A DNA stretch of 64,000 nt from an uncultured Dorea sp. (GCA_910587575.1 CAJULU010000002.1:60119-124118); one strand, 5' to 3'; shown: positions 52,302-61,491, counted from the first letter of the stretch. Numbers and translations: made by a program. The notes: a model not told the origin generated them from the letters alone.

Positions 52302-52820
52302 CTAAATAACTTTTGCCTTCCTTAGTTTATTCCATTCTTCTATACTAATTTTTACCATCACTATTCCAACAACCTTTTTATTGGAATCAAACAAAATATA
52401 ATTATTTCGATCAATTTCATATCCCATAATAGATTTACTCTCACTTATACCGCAATCCATGATTCCAATACAATCATTCTCCATAAAAACATGAAAACTT
52501 TTTCTGAATGTTGTCTCGTAATTTTTGTCATTCCAGTCTAAATCTACTATTTCTATTCTTTTATCATAAAAATCAATTAAACTCAAAAAATGTTTATTAA
52601 CAATCTTTTCATCTTGAATAAAATAACTAATATATTCTACGGTGTTTTTTTCTGGATTAATTGCTATGTCCAGCGGTGGTTTTCTATCACTGGCAAAAAA
52701 CAGATGATAGTTCATTCCTACTCTTTTTTTAACATTTGTAACTTCCAGCAAGACTAAATTTTCGCCCATCAATCCCACATTTCTAATATATTTTTCGTTG
52801 TTTTCACTTTCATATATCAT
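52302..52820 (-). CDS. Hypothetical protein in an AT-rich patch
   Basis: A 172-residue protein I do not recognise. It has no signal peptide or membrane segment. It reads as a beta-rich, charged cytoplasmic protein (MGENLVLLEVTNVKKRVGMNYHLFF, NPEKNTVEYISYFIQDEKIVNKHFLSLIDFYDKRIEIVDLDWND, YILFDSNKKVVGIVMVKISIEEWNKL). Codon use and base composition are clearly more AT-rich than the importer genes to the left and the ABC genes to the right, which suggests acquisition. It is flanked by two other small unrecognised genes on the same strand. The style resembles small immunity proteins from polymorphic-toxin loci, but no toxin gene is present in the window. Confidence 0.6.
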   Translation of the reverse strand: MIYESENNEKYIRNVGLMGENLVLLEVTNVKKRVGMNYHLFFASDRKPPLDIAINPEKNTVEYISYFIQDEKIVNKHFLSLIDFYDKRIEIVDLDWNDKNYETTFRKSFHVFMENDCIGIMDCGISESKSIMGYEIDRNNYILFDSNKKVVGIVMVKISIEEWNKLRKAKVI

Positions 52821-52873
52821 TTCAAGCTATACTCCTTATACGAGTGTGCCCCTGGGTATATTCTTTCAATTAC

Positions 52874-53269
52874 TTATCCGTTTATAGTTATTTCTGGTTC
52901 CCATTGTGTAATTACTTCAATAATATAATTCATTGTTATGATCACATAATGTTTTAGCTCTAATAAATCACATAGTTCTCCTGCAATTTTCTTTGAGAAT
53001 TCATAAAACTCACCTTTTTTTATTTGATAAATTACATCGGGAAATCCTGCACTTCTCAAGCATCCGATCTCTTCACAATTAAATAAATCATTTAACGCCA
53101 TTCCCTCCTCTATCACCCTGAACATAGATATATTACCAAAAAAAATCGTAACTTGCTTAGATTCGGAAAGAAGCTGAATCTCTAACCCTTTTTCTTCTCC
53201 ATGCCGCAAGGAGACTCTATACTCATCTTTGGGAATCTGATTTTTTGTTACTTTTTCCCATGTCTCCAT
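52874..53269 (-). CDS. Hypothetical protein in an AT-rich patch
   Basis: A 131-residue protein (METWEKVTKNQIPKDEYRVSLRHGEEKGLEIQLLSESKQVTIFFGNISMFRVIEEGMALND at the N-terminus). AGGGAGAC stands at a good distance before the ATG, so the gene is probably real. No family recognised. The VTIFFGNISMFRVIEEG segment is reminiscent of small immunity-type proteins that bind a partner through an edge strand. It is 53 bases upstream of the next small gene on the same strand. Function not assigned. Confidence 0.6.
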   Translation of the reverse strand: METWEKVTKNQIPKDEYRVSLRHGEEKGLEIQLLSESKQVTIFFGNISMFRVIEEGMALNDLFNCEEIGCLRSAGFPDVIYQIKKGEFYEFSKKIAGELCDLLELKHYVIITMNYIIEVITQWEPEITING

Positions 53270-53374
53270 CGTTGTCTCCCTTCAATATCTTATTCTTATG
53301 TCGTCTTTTCACATTTCCCCCGGAATATTTTGTTTTTCCTGCATTATCAATCAACTCTAAAATGTTGTCACCTT

Positions 53375-54286
53375 TTACCGGTGTACAAGACAAATCTGCC
53401 TTGCATAGGCCTCTTCTGAATCCTCAACTACCCTGATCTTCCCCTGCCGGATAAAATGCTCAATCCTTGCGGCAAACCACCAGTCGCTGATACTCAACCG
53501 GTAATTTCCCAGGATATTCCCTATCAGCCTAGCTTCCTTTATCGGTTCTTCTGTAAGCCTCTTCCATATCGCAAAATCATAAAAATCTTCCCGGACCCCG
53601 ACCAGCCTGCCATTTACCATTGCCCGTACAGGGCTGTTATCTTCCACAAGTTCACTCCACCAGCCAGCATACATCCGTATCTCTTCTTTTGACAGTACTT
53701 TCTCGCCAGGCAGGAAAGAGGCGAATTCCTCTGCAGCAACCTCTCCCCAGTTCTGGTACATGACAATAGAATCTGTCTGGACACGGTATTCCGGCAGCTT
53801 TACTGTACGGATCTCATTTTCATATTTTCGCAGCATTGTACACAGACTGTAAAAACCACATCGGGAATATGGTGCATCGCTGTACCATATCCGTATGGTT
53901 TCCCCTTCTTCCAGATATTTTTTCAAACGTTCCGTTTCATATACACCGGATTCTGCAATCTTCTTAAATTCCACATCCGCTTCAATCGCAAGACCTCGTG
54001 CCTGTGAATACAATGAGTATATCTGTTCCCTGCGGTACTGGCTATCTGCTGTTTCCTTTATCTCTCCTACATCCAGCATAAATCCGAAGCATACCACTTC
54101 TCTTGCAGTTCCCTGAATCCAGCCTGAGAATTCCTTTTTGGAAGGTTTCTTTTTCCCTGCCACCCACACAGAGGTCGGCCCGTCAGAGCCTTTGACCGTT
54201 CTTACACTGATTGTATGTTTTGCCGCTTTGCTTTTAGCTGCCTTCATTGATTCTGCTTCGCTTTCACTAAAAAGAACCTCTATCAT
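53375..54286 (-). CDS. DUF1835/DUF3658-domain protein
   Basis: A 303-residue cytoplasmic protein. The N-terminal part (MIEVLFSESEAESMKAAKS to about residue 175) matches the DUF1835 layout, with RIWYSDAPYSRCGFYSLCTMLRKYENEIRTVKLPEY corresponding to the WxSxxP-type segment of that domain. The C-terminal part (about 190-300; WSELVEDNSPVRAMVNGRLVGVREDFYDFAIWKRL...NILGNYRLSISDWWFAARIEHFIRQGKIRVVEDSE) is DUF3658-like. The biochemical role of the family is unknown. It stands alone, with a higher GC content than the three small genes to its left. ATG follows GGATGGAG. Confidence 0.8.
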   Translation of the reverse strand: MIEVLFSESEAESMKAAKSKAAKHTISVRTVKGSDGPTSVWVAGKKKPSKKEFSGWIQGTAREVVCFGFMLDVGEIKETADSQYRREQIYSLYSQARGLAIEADVEFKKIAESGVYETERLKKYLEEGETIRIWYSDAPYSRCGFYSLCTMLRKYENEIRTVKLPEYRVQTDSIVMYQNWGEVAAEEFASFLPGEKVLSKEEIRMYAGWWSELVEDNSPVRAMVNGRLVGVREDFYDFAIWKRLTEEPIKEARLIGNILGNYRLSISDWWFAARIEHFIRQGKIRVVEDSEEAYARQICLVHR

Positions 54287-54427
54287 GACTTTTTCTCCAT
54301 CCTATACCTAAACTATCGCTTTTTATCAAGTTGCTTCACACTTATAAAAATCACTATGGAAGTTTCCATAAGATTGAAAAACCTGTAACAAATTATAACA
54401 TGAAATGAATAGAATAGAACCGGAATA

Positions 54428-55630
54428 TTATGCAATCGTTCTGCTTTTCTGCCCCCGGTAAATCCCAAAAACAGCTGCAGCGGCAATGGCAGCTAAAACG
54501 AGGATCGTCATAACCGGATAGCTGACATTCATGCCAAATACATGGAAAACCTTATAGCCGCCGAATACCTCTTTTGCCAAAGTGACATTTGCCAGGCCGA
54601 AATCCACAAGTACCCCAAGCTTCTCCGTAACGGTATCGCCCATTGCCGCCAGTCCTACGTTCACAAACAGAACCGCCAGACTTACACCAACCGTACCCAT
54701 CTGGCTTTTCATACGGGAGGAAATAAAGCAGATGATCAGGCTATAAACCACACCGGTAAAAATAAGCCACACCGCTCCCACAGCGGCAAGCTGCCAGACT
54801 TTCCATCGGAACGGGGACCTGGCATAGGTGGGAATGGACTGGATGGCAGCGTCCCAGCCCTGGAAACTCCCATGGGGCAGAAACCCGAACATAAAAGTAG
54901 CGGCCAGATACAATACTACCACAACAATAGAGGTGACAAGTACGCTCAGTAATTTTACTGTGACGATCTTCCCCCTGCCGTTTGGGGAACTTAAAATCAG
55001 GCTGTCCATACCGCTGGAGCGTTCCACAGCAAAAACCGGAGCAATGACAAAGGCCAGCGGCACAAACAGCAGGAACTGCATCATATGCTCTCCCCAGTTG
55101 CCACACAAGTTCTCCCATAGCAAGGTGTTGGCAAACTGTGGCTCACCCAGTTCTTCCAGCCTTTGAAGGGAGGCGGACAGTTCCCGGTAGGCAGCGGTAT
55201 CCTGCTCCCCCTGACTTTCCAGCTTTGCAAGCTTCGCTTGCAGAAGGGCAATCCCATAAGGTTCCTCTGCACTCTCCGGCAAAGTGCCGTTCCAATACTC
55301 CTCCACCCGTTCCGCATAGGCGTGGTAGTTCACTGCCAGAATAATCTCCGGCTGATCTTTGACGCTTCGGGCAATCATCCTTGCATCCGTGCCGTACCGG
55401 GCGCTGATTTCCTGATAGATTTTTTCTGCTTGTGCAGCCCTTTCGCTGTCAAATGATCCCTCCCAGGCAGCGGCTGATTCCTCGTAAGCGCGATAGCTGT
55501 CATTACCACCAATCAAGAACATGGTGGAGGTCAGTCCGACCACACTGTAAAGAGCAAGCAGGCACAGCAGCAAGAACAAGTTTTTTTTGCCCAGCAATAA
55601 TTTTCGCAGTTCAAATCGAAATAATGACAT
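54428..55630 (-). CDS. ABC-2 type transporter permease
   Basis: A 400-residue permease. One membrane segment near residues 20-40 (LFLLLCLLALYSVVGLTSTMFLIGG) is followed by a long extracellular stretch (about 45-190) and then five segments (LLFVPLAFVIAPVFAVERSSGMDSLILS, VLVTSIVVVVLYLAATFMFGFL, LAAVGAVWLIFTGVVYSLIICF, VGVSLAVLFVNVGLAAMG, and the C-terminal VMTILVLAAIAAAAVFGIYRG). It begins 4 bases after the ATPase stop, so it pairs with that ATPase (55635-56516). It is the last gene of the MarR-controlled cluster. Start at 55630 follows GGGAGG; the longer frame would run into the ATPase gene. Confidence 0.85.
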   Translation of the reverse strand: MSLFRFELRKLLLGKKNLFLLLCLLALYSVVGLTSTMFLIGGNDSYRAYEESAAAWEGSFDSERAAQAEKIYQEISARYGTDARMIARSVKDQPEIILAVNYHAYAERVEEYWNGTLPESAEEPYGIALLQAKLAKLESQGEQDTAAYRELSASLQRLEELGEPQFANTLLWENLCGNWGEHMMQFLLFVPLAFVIAPVFAVERSSGMDSLILSSPNGRGKIVTVKLLSVLVTSIVVVVLYLAATFMFGFLPHGSFQGWDAAIQSIPTYARSPFRWKVWQLAAVGAVWLIFTGVVYSLIICFISSRMKSQMGTVGVSLAVLFVNVGLAAMGDTVTEKLGVLVDFGLANVTLAKEVFGGYKVFHVFGMNVSYPVMTILVLAAIAAAAVFGIYRGQKSRTIA

Positions 55631-55634
55631 CACA

Positions 55635-56516
55635 TCACCTCCCGGTCTTTTCAGGCAAATAGTGAAAGAGATACAGATAAGCGTCCTCCAGCGTTGGTAT
55701 AGCCTGCACCGCATCACTGGCAGGCTTTGCTTCCTCAATGACGCGGACTTCCATACGGTCATCTTTCGCCCTGACATTGCTGATGACAGCCTGGTTTTGA
55801 TAGTCCACAAGCTGCTCGGCGGACATCTCTGCAAGCCAGACCCGCCCCTCCATCATATGGATATATTCCCTGCCCGTATGGATGTGCTGGATGGCGCCAT
55901 ACTCCATCATCATGATGTGTGCGGCAATCTGCTCCACATCAGATACAATATGGGTGGAAAGCAGCACCAGGCGGTCCTTTGCATAGGCGGAAATAATATT
56001 ACGGAACTTTATTCGCTCATAAGGGTCAAGCCCGGAGGTGGGTTCATCCAAGATCAAAATCTCCGGGTCATTCAGAAGCGCCTGGGCAATGCCCAGCCTG
56101 CGCTGCATCCCGCCGGAATAGGCGGTACATTTCCGGTTCAGATCGTCCCACAAACCCACACTGTACGCCAATTCCTCAATCCGCTTTTTTGCGCAAGCTT
56201 TCTCCATCCCTTTCAGCGCCGCCGAGTATTCCAGGTAATCTCTGCCGGTAAAGTCACTGTAAAAGCTGACATCCTGGGGCAGATAGCCTATTTTCGCCCG
56301 GTATTCATCACCCACAGCATGAATGTCCTTTCCGTCATACAAGACACTCCCTTTTGTGAGGCACAGCACATCAGCCAGTATCCGGATCATGGTGGTCTTT
56401 CCTGCTCCGTTGGGTCCAAGAAGTCCGTAGACTCCTGTCCCCATGGTGAGTGAAATCCCCTTTAGAACCTTTTTGCCCTTGTAATTTTTTGTTACATTTT
56501 CAAGTTGCAATTCCAT
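55635..56516 (-). CDS. ABC transporter ATP-binding protein
   Basis: A 293-residue ATPase of the bacitracin/CcmA-like group. Walker A LLGPNGAGKTTMI (about residue 36), Q-loop IGYLPQDVSFY, signature YSGGMQRRLGIAQALLNDPEILILDEPTSGLDP with Walker B, and H-loop LVLLSTHIVSDVEQIA are intact. A C-terminal extension (about 210-293) is typical of drug- and lantibiotic-type exporters. It partners with the permease that begins 4 bases downstream. It starts 3 bases after the preceding permease stop, so the four transporter genes form one transcription unit. Confidence 0.92.
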   Translation of the reverse strand: MELQLENVTKNYKGKKVLKGISLTMGTGVYGLLGPNGAGKTTMIRILADVLCLTKGSVLYDGKDIHAVGDEYRAKIGYLPQDVSFYSDFTGRDYLEYSAALKGMEKACAKKRIEELAYSVGLWDDLNRKCTAYSGGMQRRLGIAQALLNDPEILILDEPTSGLDPYERIKFRNIISAYAKDRLVLLSTHIVSDVEQIAAHIMMMEYGAIQHIHTGREYIHMMEGRVWLAEMSAEQLVDYQNQAVISNVRAKDDRMEVRVIEEAKPASDAVQAIPTLEDAYLYLFHYLPEKTGR

Positions 56517-56519
56517 AAG

Positions 56520-57368
56520 CTACCCCCTTGCCGGAGCGCCGCCGCCCCGCATCCCTGCGGCAACCTTGATGGTGGAGAAGTCCGCCCGGTTAAATTTGCG
56601 GACACACAGCGCAAAGAAAAAGGCGCCAATCAAAATGGTAATTACCAGTCCCATCAGCGGTGTGATGACAAATCCGCCAATAGAGAACGCCATACCCTGT
56701 TCTACCAGTTCCTCCGCAGTCAGTGTGTGGGCGCCCAGAGCGATGTACCGGAAGATAGAAGTCGTATAAGTCAGCGGATTCAGGTAGACGATGGGCAGGA
56801 GGAAACCGGGTATCATGGTGGTGGGTATATACGCACCGGAAACAAAGGTCAGAGGCATCATGATCATGGAGCTAATGGTCTGAAAGGCAGGGGAGTTGCG
56901 GGAAACCGTAGCCAAAAACAGGCCGATGGCGGAAAATGCCATAGCGGAAACCAGCATGACCGCAGCCAGAAGCAGAATTTGCAAAACATTCACCCTCAGT
57001 CCTAGAACGATACCGCAGATCATGGTAACGATACCCTGAATCGTGGCGATAACCGCCCCCGACAGAATATGCCCCATGGAAATCTGTGTCCGCGCAATAG
57101 GCGCGACCAGAACCTCTTTCATATATCCGCTGGAAATGTCAGACAGGATATCAGAGGAGTTGTTGACGCTGACTTGGAACACGCTCATGATGATCACACC
57201 GGAAATCAGGTAATTCATGGGCGTATCCAGATTGCCCATGGAGGATTTCATCAGGAATGAAAACATCACCAGCATAAACATGGACATAAAGAGGGCGCCC
57301 AATACCCGTCCCTTACTCCTTACATAATTCAGTAAATTTCTTTGTACAATAGCTGTAATTGGGTTCAT
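56520..57368 (-). CDS. ABC-2 type permease (DrrB-like)
   Basis: A 282-residue permease with six membrane segments. MNPITAIVQRNLLNYVRSKGRVLGALFMSMFMLVMFSFL leads in, and the central SSGYMKEVLVAPIARTQISMGHILSGAVIATIQGIVTMICGIVLGL plus PAFQTISSMIMMPLTFVSGAYIPTTMIPGFLLPIVYLNPLTYTTSIFRYIALGAH are hallmarks of the ABC2_membrane/DrrB group used for drug and polyketide export. Its ATG overlaps the stop of the DrrA-like ATPase by four bases. No substrate can be assigned, but the MarR control and leader-peptide attenuator suggest a toxic compound. Confidence 0.9.
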   Translation of the reverse strand: MNPITAIVQRNLLNYVRSKGRVLGALFMSMFMLVMFSFLMKSSMGNLDTPMNYLISGVIIMSVFQVSVNNSSDILSDISSGYMKEVLVAPIARTQISMGHILSGAVIATIQGIVTMICGIVLGLRVNVLQILLLAAVMLVSAMAFSAIGLFLATVSRNSPAFQTISSMIMMPLTFVSGAYIPTTMIPGFLLPIVYLNPLTYTTSIFRYIALGAHTLTAEELVEQGMAFSIGGFVITPLMGLVITILIGAFFFALCVRKFNRADFSTIKVAAGMRGGGAPARG

Positions 57369-58282
57369 GATTCTCGAATCTCCTTTCCTGTAATCGCCAG
57401 GAACACTTCGTTCAGTGTCCCATTTTTTACTTCAAAGTCTGTGATTGCATCCTTGTGTGCCGATAAAATTTCCAATGCGGCAGGCGCTTTCTTTGTATGG
57501 AAAACCAGCTTGTTCCCATCTTTCCGGCAGGAAACACCCCGTTCCTGCAATGCGGCCATGAGCGGCTCGGTCTGTGTGCAGACAACGTCTACCTCTGTGC
57601 CGGTATATTGGTGTTTTAAGTTCTCTGGCGTATCGTGGGCGACGATCTTTCCATGGTCCATAATGACGATTTTTGAACAGACCTCCGCCTCATCCATATA
57701 GTGGGTGGTAAGAAAGATCGTCATATTTTTCTGCTTTTGAAGCCGCTGGATATATTCCCACACATTGGCTCTGGTCTGTGGGTCCAGACCAGTGGTAGGT
57801 TCGTCCAGAAACAAAACTTTTGGGTCATGTACCAGCCCTCTGGCAATCTCAGCACGCCGTTTCATACCGCCGGACAGACTGCCTACCGCCGCACGCCTCC
57901 ATTCTGTAAGTTCCACCAGATCAAGGGCGAAGCTGATACGATCCCGCACCTCATTCTTAGGCACTTTGTAGAAACTGCAATGGTATTTTAAGTTTTCTTC
58001 TACTGTCATTTGGGCGTCGAGAGTAGAATCCTGAAAGACGATCCCAATGTCTTTGCGCACCAGACTTCGTTCCCTGCAGACATCATGACCGTTAATCGTC
58101 AGGCAGCCCTCCGTTTTGTCAAGGATGGTACACAGGGTATTGATAGTCGTGCTTTTACCTGCGCCATTGGGTCCGAGGAAAGCAAAAATACTGCCCTCGT
58201 CTACGGTAAAAGAAATGTCGTCCACCGCTGTAAAATTCCCGTATTTTTTAGAGAAATGCTCCACTTGTATGATTTTGTTCAT
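57365..58282 (-). CDS. ABC transporter ATP-binding protein (DrrA-like)
   Basis: A 305-residue ATPase. Walker A AFLGPNGAGKSTTINTL (about residue 38), Q-loop IGIVFQDSTLD, signature GSLSGGMKRRAEIARGLVHDPKVLFLDEPTTGLDPQTR, H-loop IFLTTHYMDEAE, and the DrrA-type C-terminal domain (VAHDTPENLKHQYTGTEVDVVCTQTEPLMAALQERGVSCRKDGNKLVFHT). It energises the DrrB-like permease overlapping its end. The ATG at 58282 follows TTAGGAGG; the T-run of a strong terminator ends exactly at this ribosome binding site, so expression requires readthrough. Confidence 0.93.
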   Translation of the reverse strand: MNKIIQVEHFSKKYGNFTAVDDISFTVDEGSIFAFLGPNGAGKSTTINTLCTILDKTEGCLTINGHDVCRERSLVRKDIGIVFQDSTLDAQMTVEENLKYHCSFYKVPKNEVRDRISFALDLVELTEWRRAAVGSLSGGMKRRAEIARGLVHDPKVLFLDEPTTGLDPQTRANVWEYIQRLQKQKNMTIFLTTHYMDEAEVCSKIVIMDHGKIVAHDTPENLKHQYTGTEVDVVCTQTEPLMAALQERGVSCRKDGNKLVFHTKKAPAALEILSAHKDAITDFEVKNGTLNEVFLAITGKEIRES

Positions 58283-58295
58283 GTTGTTACCTCCT

Positions 58296-58337
58296 AAAAA
58301 AAAATTAAGTCCCATGCGGTTAACCCGCATAGGACTT
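58296..58337 (-). terminator. Intrinsic terminator/attenuator in front of the ABC exporter genes
   Basis: On the minus strand AAGTCC-x-ATGCGG (58337-58325) pairs with CCGCAT-x-GGACTT (58319-58307): 12 bp with one mismatch, a GTTAA loop, and then AA and TTTTTTTTT running into AGGAGG of the ATPase gene. A strong terminator between marR and the ATPase, with a small leader ORF ending 4 bases upstream, has the layout of a ribosome-mediated attenuator. Confidence 0.85.
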
Positions 58338-58341
58338 ATCT

Positions 58342-58389
58342 CTATAGCAATCTATAGTGCCTCAGCCATTCTATTGTTCCATCCTGCAT
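58342..58389 (-). CDS. Candidate 15-residue leader peptide of the ABC exporter attenuator
   Basis: An ATG 13 bases past the marR stop opens a frame of 15 codons, MQDGTIEWLRHYRLL, closing with TAG four bases before the terminator stem. It ends in a cluster of arginines and bulky residues. The GGAGGTGATG at the end of marR lies 12 or so bases upstream and can act as its ribosome binding site. The last codons and stop fall in a CTATAG-ATTG-CTATAG hairpin, which may compete with later pairing. Antibiotic-stalled ribosomes on such peptides are known to switch on ABC and other resistance genes. Whether this peptide is made is untested. Confidence 0.5.
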   Translation of the reverse strand: MQDGTIEWLRHYRLL

Positions 58390-58402
58390 TTTTAGAATAT
58401 CA

Positions 58403-58828
58403 TCACCTCCAAATATCGCCCAGTTCAACCAACCTGGCCTGGATACGGACATAGGCTTTTGCATCCTCTTCCCCCAAAGCCTCCAACATCTTTGCCACCG
58501 AACGAATCATTCCGATCCGGCGCTCTTCGGTCAAAGCTATGCCTTTTTCCGTCAGGCAGACAATGACCTGCCGGCTGTCTAAGGGGTCGGGGGTTCGTGT
58601 AATCATGTCCTGTCCCTCTAAAGATTTCAGCATGGCCGCAACCCTTGCTGTGGTCAGCATAAGTGCCCTGCTCATATCTTTGGGGTATGCCCGGTTTCCA
58701 TTTGCCGACAGATAATTTAGCGCTAAAACCTCGCCCCTTGCTATATGGGACATGGTCCGCTCCATCTTGATGTGCGGAGCGGCGGCACGCATGTCAATGA
58801 GTTGTCTCGCCAATTCAGTATAGTCCAT
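58403..58828 (-). CDS. MarR-family transcriptional regulator
   Basis: A 141-residue winged-helix repressor. After an N-terminal dimer helix (DYTELARQLIDMRAAAPHIKMERTMSHIARGEVLALNYLSANGNRAYPKDMSRAL) come the recognition helix LTTARVAAMLKSLEGQDMI, the wing TRTPDPLDSRQVIVCLTEKGIAL and a C-terminal helix. It heads the transporter cluster, and an inverted repeat overlapping its own -10 region is a natural binding site. MarR proteins release DNA on binding small toxic compounds, and the downstream ABC pair could pump these out. Start ATG follows AAAGGAAAA. Confidence 0.92.
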   Translation of the reverse strand: MDYTELARQLIDMRAAAPHIKMERTMSHIARGEVLALNYLSANGNRAYPKDMSRALMLTTARVAAMLKSLEGQDMITRTPDPLDSRQVIVCLTEKGIALTEERRIGMIRSVAKMLEALGEEDAKAYVRIQARLVELGDIWR

Positions 58829-58845
58829 AATTTTTTCCTTTCTGA

Positions 58846-58893
58846 ATTACTAACTCTATTAGGAATAATAGCATAGATTCCTGTCGCTGTCAA
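58846..58893 (-). promoter_or_regulatory. marR promoter and operator
   Basis: On the minus strand TTGACA (58893-58888), 17 bases, TATTAT (58870-58865). An inverted repeat ATTACTAA (58846-58853) / TTAGGAAT (58859-58866), 7 of 8 positions matching, covers the start-site region and touches the -10 box, a position suited to repression by MarR. Confidence 0.75.
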
Positions 58894-58946
58894 TAGGGTA
58901 AGAATTTTTTTCTGCGGGTGTTGACATCCTCCTGCCAGACTTTCAT

Positions 58947-58989
58947 CAAATAAAGACGGTACAGCCCGTGTAATCGAGACTATACCGCC
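58947..58989 (-). terminator. Terminator of the second chemoreceptor gene
   Basis: GGCGGTATAG and CTGTACCGTC (minus strand, 58989-58955) form a 10-bp stem including two G-U pairs, followed by TTTATTTG. It lies 57 bases after the chemoreceptor stop. Confidence 0.6.
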
Positions 58990-59045
58990 TAATCTGAAAT
59001 TACTTCCTTATTGCAAACCTTAATGTCTACAGGCTTTTTTAGCTG

Positions 59046-60836
59046 TTAATACTTTGCATCGTCTGTGTACTCTGCGAAAGTATCCTTCCCTGCATCAGAT
59101 GTACTGCTACTGGTGCTGCTGCTATGTTTCACACCAGAATCTCTATAAGTGGGTGTGCCTCCCAAACCGCTGTTATCCAGTCGAAAACGGTTGACCAGCT
59201 GCTTGAGCACATTAGCCTGTCCTGAGAGCTCCTCACTTGCGGCGGCAGACTCTTCAGCGGTAGCAGAGTTCGTCTGCACTACACTGGAAATCTGATCCAC
59301 AGCTGCGGAAATCTGAGAGAGCGAATTAGCCTCATCTTCGGTAGCGCTGGAGATCAAGTTAACAGCCTCCAACACCTTCTGGGAACTTTCCACCACGGTC
59401 TGCAACGCCTGACTCGTCTCCTGGGACAGGTCAAGCCCCTCCTTAACCGCTGAAACGGTGTCTTCAATCAGCGCAGCAGTACTCTTGGCCGCCTTGGCAG
59501 ACTTGCTGGCCAGACTGCGGACCTCGTCAGCAACCACAGCAAATCCCTTACCTGCAACACCGGCACGGGCAGCCTCAACAGCGGCATTCAAGGCCAGAAT
59601 ATTAGTCTGGAACGCAATATCTTCAATGGTGTTGATGACCTTGCTGATCTCATTAGAATGGGACTCAATCTTACCCATAGCCTCCATCAGAGCGTTCATG
59701 TCTCCAGAACAAACGCCAATCTGCTGGTGGGTATGATCATTCTCAGATTTGGCAGTTCTGGCATGGGAAGCGGTGGACTCCACCTGCCCGCTCACATCCT
59801 GGATAGTAGCGGCCAGTTCCTGCACGGAGGAAGCCTGCTCCGTAGCGCCCTGCGCCAACGCCTGCGAACCGCTGGATACCTGGTCTCCGCCTGCATTAAC
59901 CTGATCTGCAGCAATCTCAATCTGACTCAGCGTGTCGCTCATAGATGCTTTCATGATGCGCATAGCCTTCAGAATACCCGAGTAATCGCCAACGTAAGCT
60001 TCCTGTTGTTTACTGACTACCGTAAAGTTGCCCTGCGCCAGCTCATTCATGCAATAATCGACGTCTCCGACAATATCTCTCACGATTCCAGTTAATTTCC
60101 TCATATTTTCCGCCATTTCGCCAAGCTCATCAGCAGAATGATAGGTAATATCTATATCCATCTGACCCTGAGCCATATTTGCGGCCACCTGGCGAATTTC
60201 TTCCACCGGTTTACGAATACTATTACTCATTGCCAAGGCCAATATCACACTGACCACCACCGCAAAACAAATCATCACAATCACAATTATATCTGCAATT
60301 CTAGCCAGTCTGGCGCCATCTTCTACTTTATTCAAAGCGTTCTTCTGAGCAGTCTCGCCTACACTGACCAAAATGTCCCGCGTCTCGTCCATGTACGGCT
60401 TGTAATTGCTCTTATAAAGAGTCAGCGCTTCATCGTCCTGCTGCTGTTTTGCTAAATCTGTCACCTGGGACAGGGCTGGCTCTGCACTGTTCAGATTCTG
60501 CTCTATCTGGGTGAGCTGAGACATATCTCCCTGATATGTCCCTTTCAGTCCATCCAGCAGGGTGTAGAGACTCTGAAAATCGCTTTTGGCAGAGTCGACG
60601 GTCTCTTCGTTATATTCTACAATAGAAGATATGATATTTCCCCGAACAGCAAAAACTGTACGCCGTATATCCAATGCATTTTCTACCGTTTGAAACTGTT
60701 GATTGTAGAATTCCTGCAATCTGTTGCTCTCCTGTTGAAGCATGACAATTGAAACAATACCGACAATCAACAACAAAACCGTGATGAGCAGATAGGATAT
60801 CAACAATCTGCTCCGAATCTTCATATTTTTTAACAT
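59046..60836 (-). CDS. Methyl-accepting chemotaxis protein with four-helix-bundle sensor
   Basis: A 596-residue chemoreceptor. Membrane segments at about 10-32 ([23 protein letters not shown]) and 180-205 ([24 protein letters not shown]) enclose a helical 4HB_MCP-type sensor (about 35-178). A HAMP domain follows (about 206-260; [35 protein letters not shown]). The long coiled-coil signalling domain carries the hairpin [39 protein letters not shown] (about 425-465). The C-terminal tail is serine-rich ([12 protein letters not shown]). Unlike the first chemoreceptor it has no Cache domain, so it senses a different ligand. ATG at 60836 follows AAAGGAGAAAGG. Confidence 0.93.
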   Translation of the reverse strand: MLKNMKIRSRLLISYLLITVLLLIVGIVSIVMLQQESNRLQEFYNQQFQTVENALDIRRTVFAVRGNIISSIVEYNEETVDSAKSDFQSLYTLLDGLKGTYQGDMSQLTQIEQNLNSAEPALSQVTDLAKQQQDDEALTLYKSNYKPYMDETRDILVSVGETAQKNALNKVEDGARLARIADIIVIVMICFAVVVSVILALAMSNSIRKPVEEIRQVAANMAQGQMDIDITYHSADELGEMAENMRKLTGIVRDIVGDVDYCMNELAQGNFTVVSKQQEAYVGDYSGILKAMRIMKASMSDTLSQIEIAADQVNAGGDQVSSGSQALAQGATEQASSVQELAATIQDVSGQVESTASHARTAKSENDHTHQQIGVCSGDMNALMEAMGKIESHSNEISKVINTIEDIAFQTNILALNAAVEAARAGVAGKGFAVVADEVRSLASKSAKAAKSTAALIEDTVSAVKEGLDLSQETSQALQTVVESSQKVLEAVNLISSATEDEANSLSQISAAVDQISSVVQTNSATAEESAAASEELSGQANVLKQLVNRFRLDNSGLGGTPTYRDSGVKHSSSTSSSTSDAGKDTFAEYTDDAKY

Positions 60837-61491
60837 TTGTCCTTTCTCCTTTTTGTTCCATCCAAATACGTTTTTATCTTTTTCAATAATCATCTGATAG
60901 TTCTCTTTCTATCTAAACCGCCGAAAGACAAATCACCACATTCTCCCTCCTTTCTCATAACGCTCAACAGTTTTTTATTCCTTCAAGCAATGCCTTTCGT
61001 GATACTTTTCCCCCCTCCTCTATTGCGACGTTCCTGCCACTTAAAAACCCAAATGGCATATTCTGACTGGGTTTGTAAAACAAAAAAGCCTCTATTCCCA
61101 CAGATTACTGCGAGCATAGAAACCCTGTGCCGACATATAAAATTAAGTACAAAGTACGGGGTCTGCTTAAGCAATAGCACAGGAATTTCCATTTATCCAG
61201 CCTTCCATACAAAATATATTTTAATTATAACAAAAAATTATCTCCAAAACAAGATGTAAAACAACTGTTTAACAATTAACAATTCGACTGAGCTTTTCCG
61301 TTCTGGTTCAGCCAGTTTAAGAACCGCCCGGCCAGATCGGAGGAAAGCTTCTTCATGATGATCTTTTCCACCGGGAGGGATCTCCTGTGCGTATGGCTCT
61401 GCCTCCATCATAGGGCAGGCTGCTCTTTCCGCTGTCCACAGCCATTCCCAGGGGAATGCGCCTGATGGACAACCTGATGACCAGTATTTTA
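60837..61491 (-). other. Gene-poor stretch with remains of an old coding region
   Basis: No intact gene is seen. The first 400 bases are AT-rich leader of the chemoreceptor. On the minus strand, bases about 61490-61265 have a higher GC content and contain short open pieces in two frames (IPLGMAVDSGKSSLPYDGG and, in another frame, VEKIIMKKLSSDLAGRFLNW) with stop codons between them. This looks like the worn-out end of a gene that I cannot identify. It directly abuts the AIPR-associated small ORF, hinting at an insertion boundary. Confidence 0.35.
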
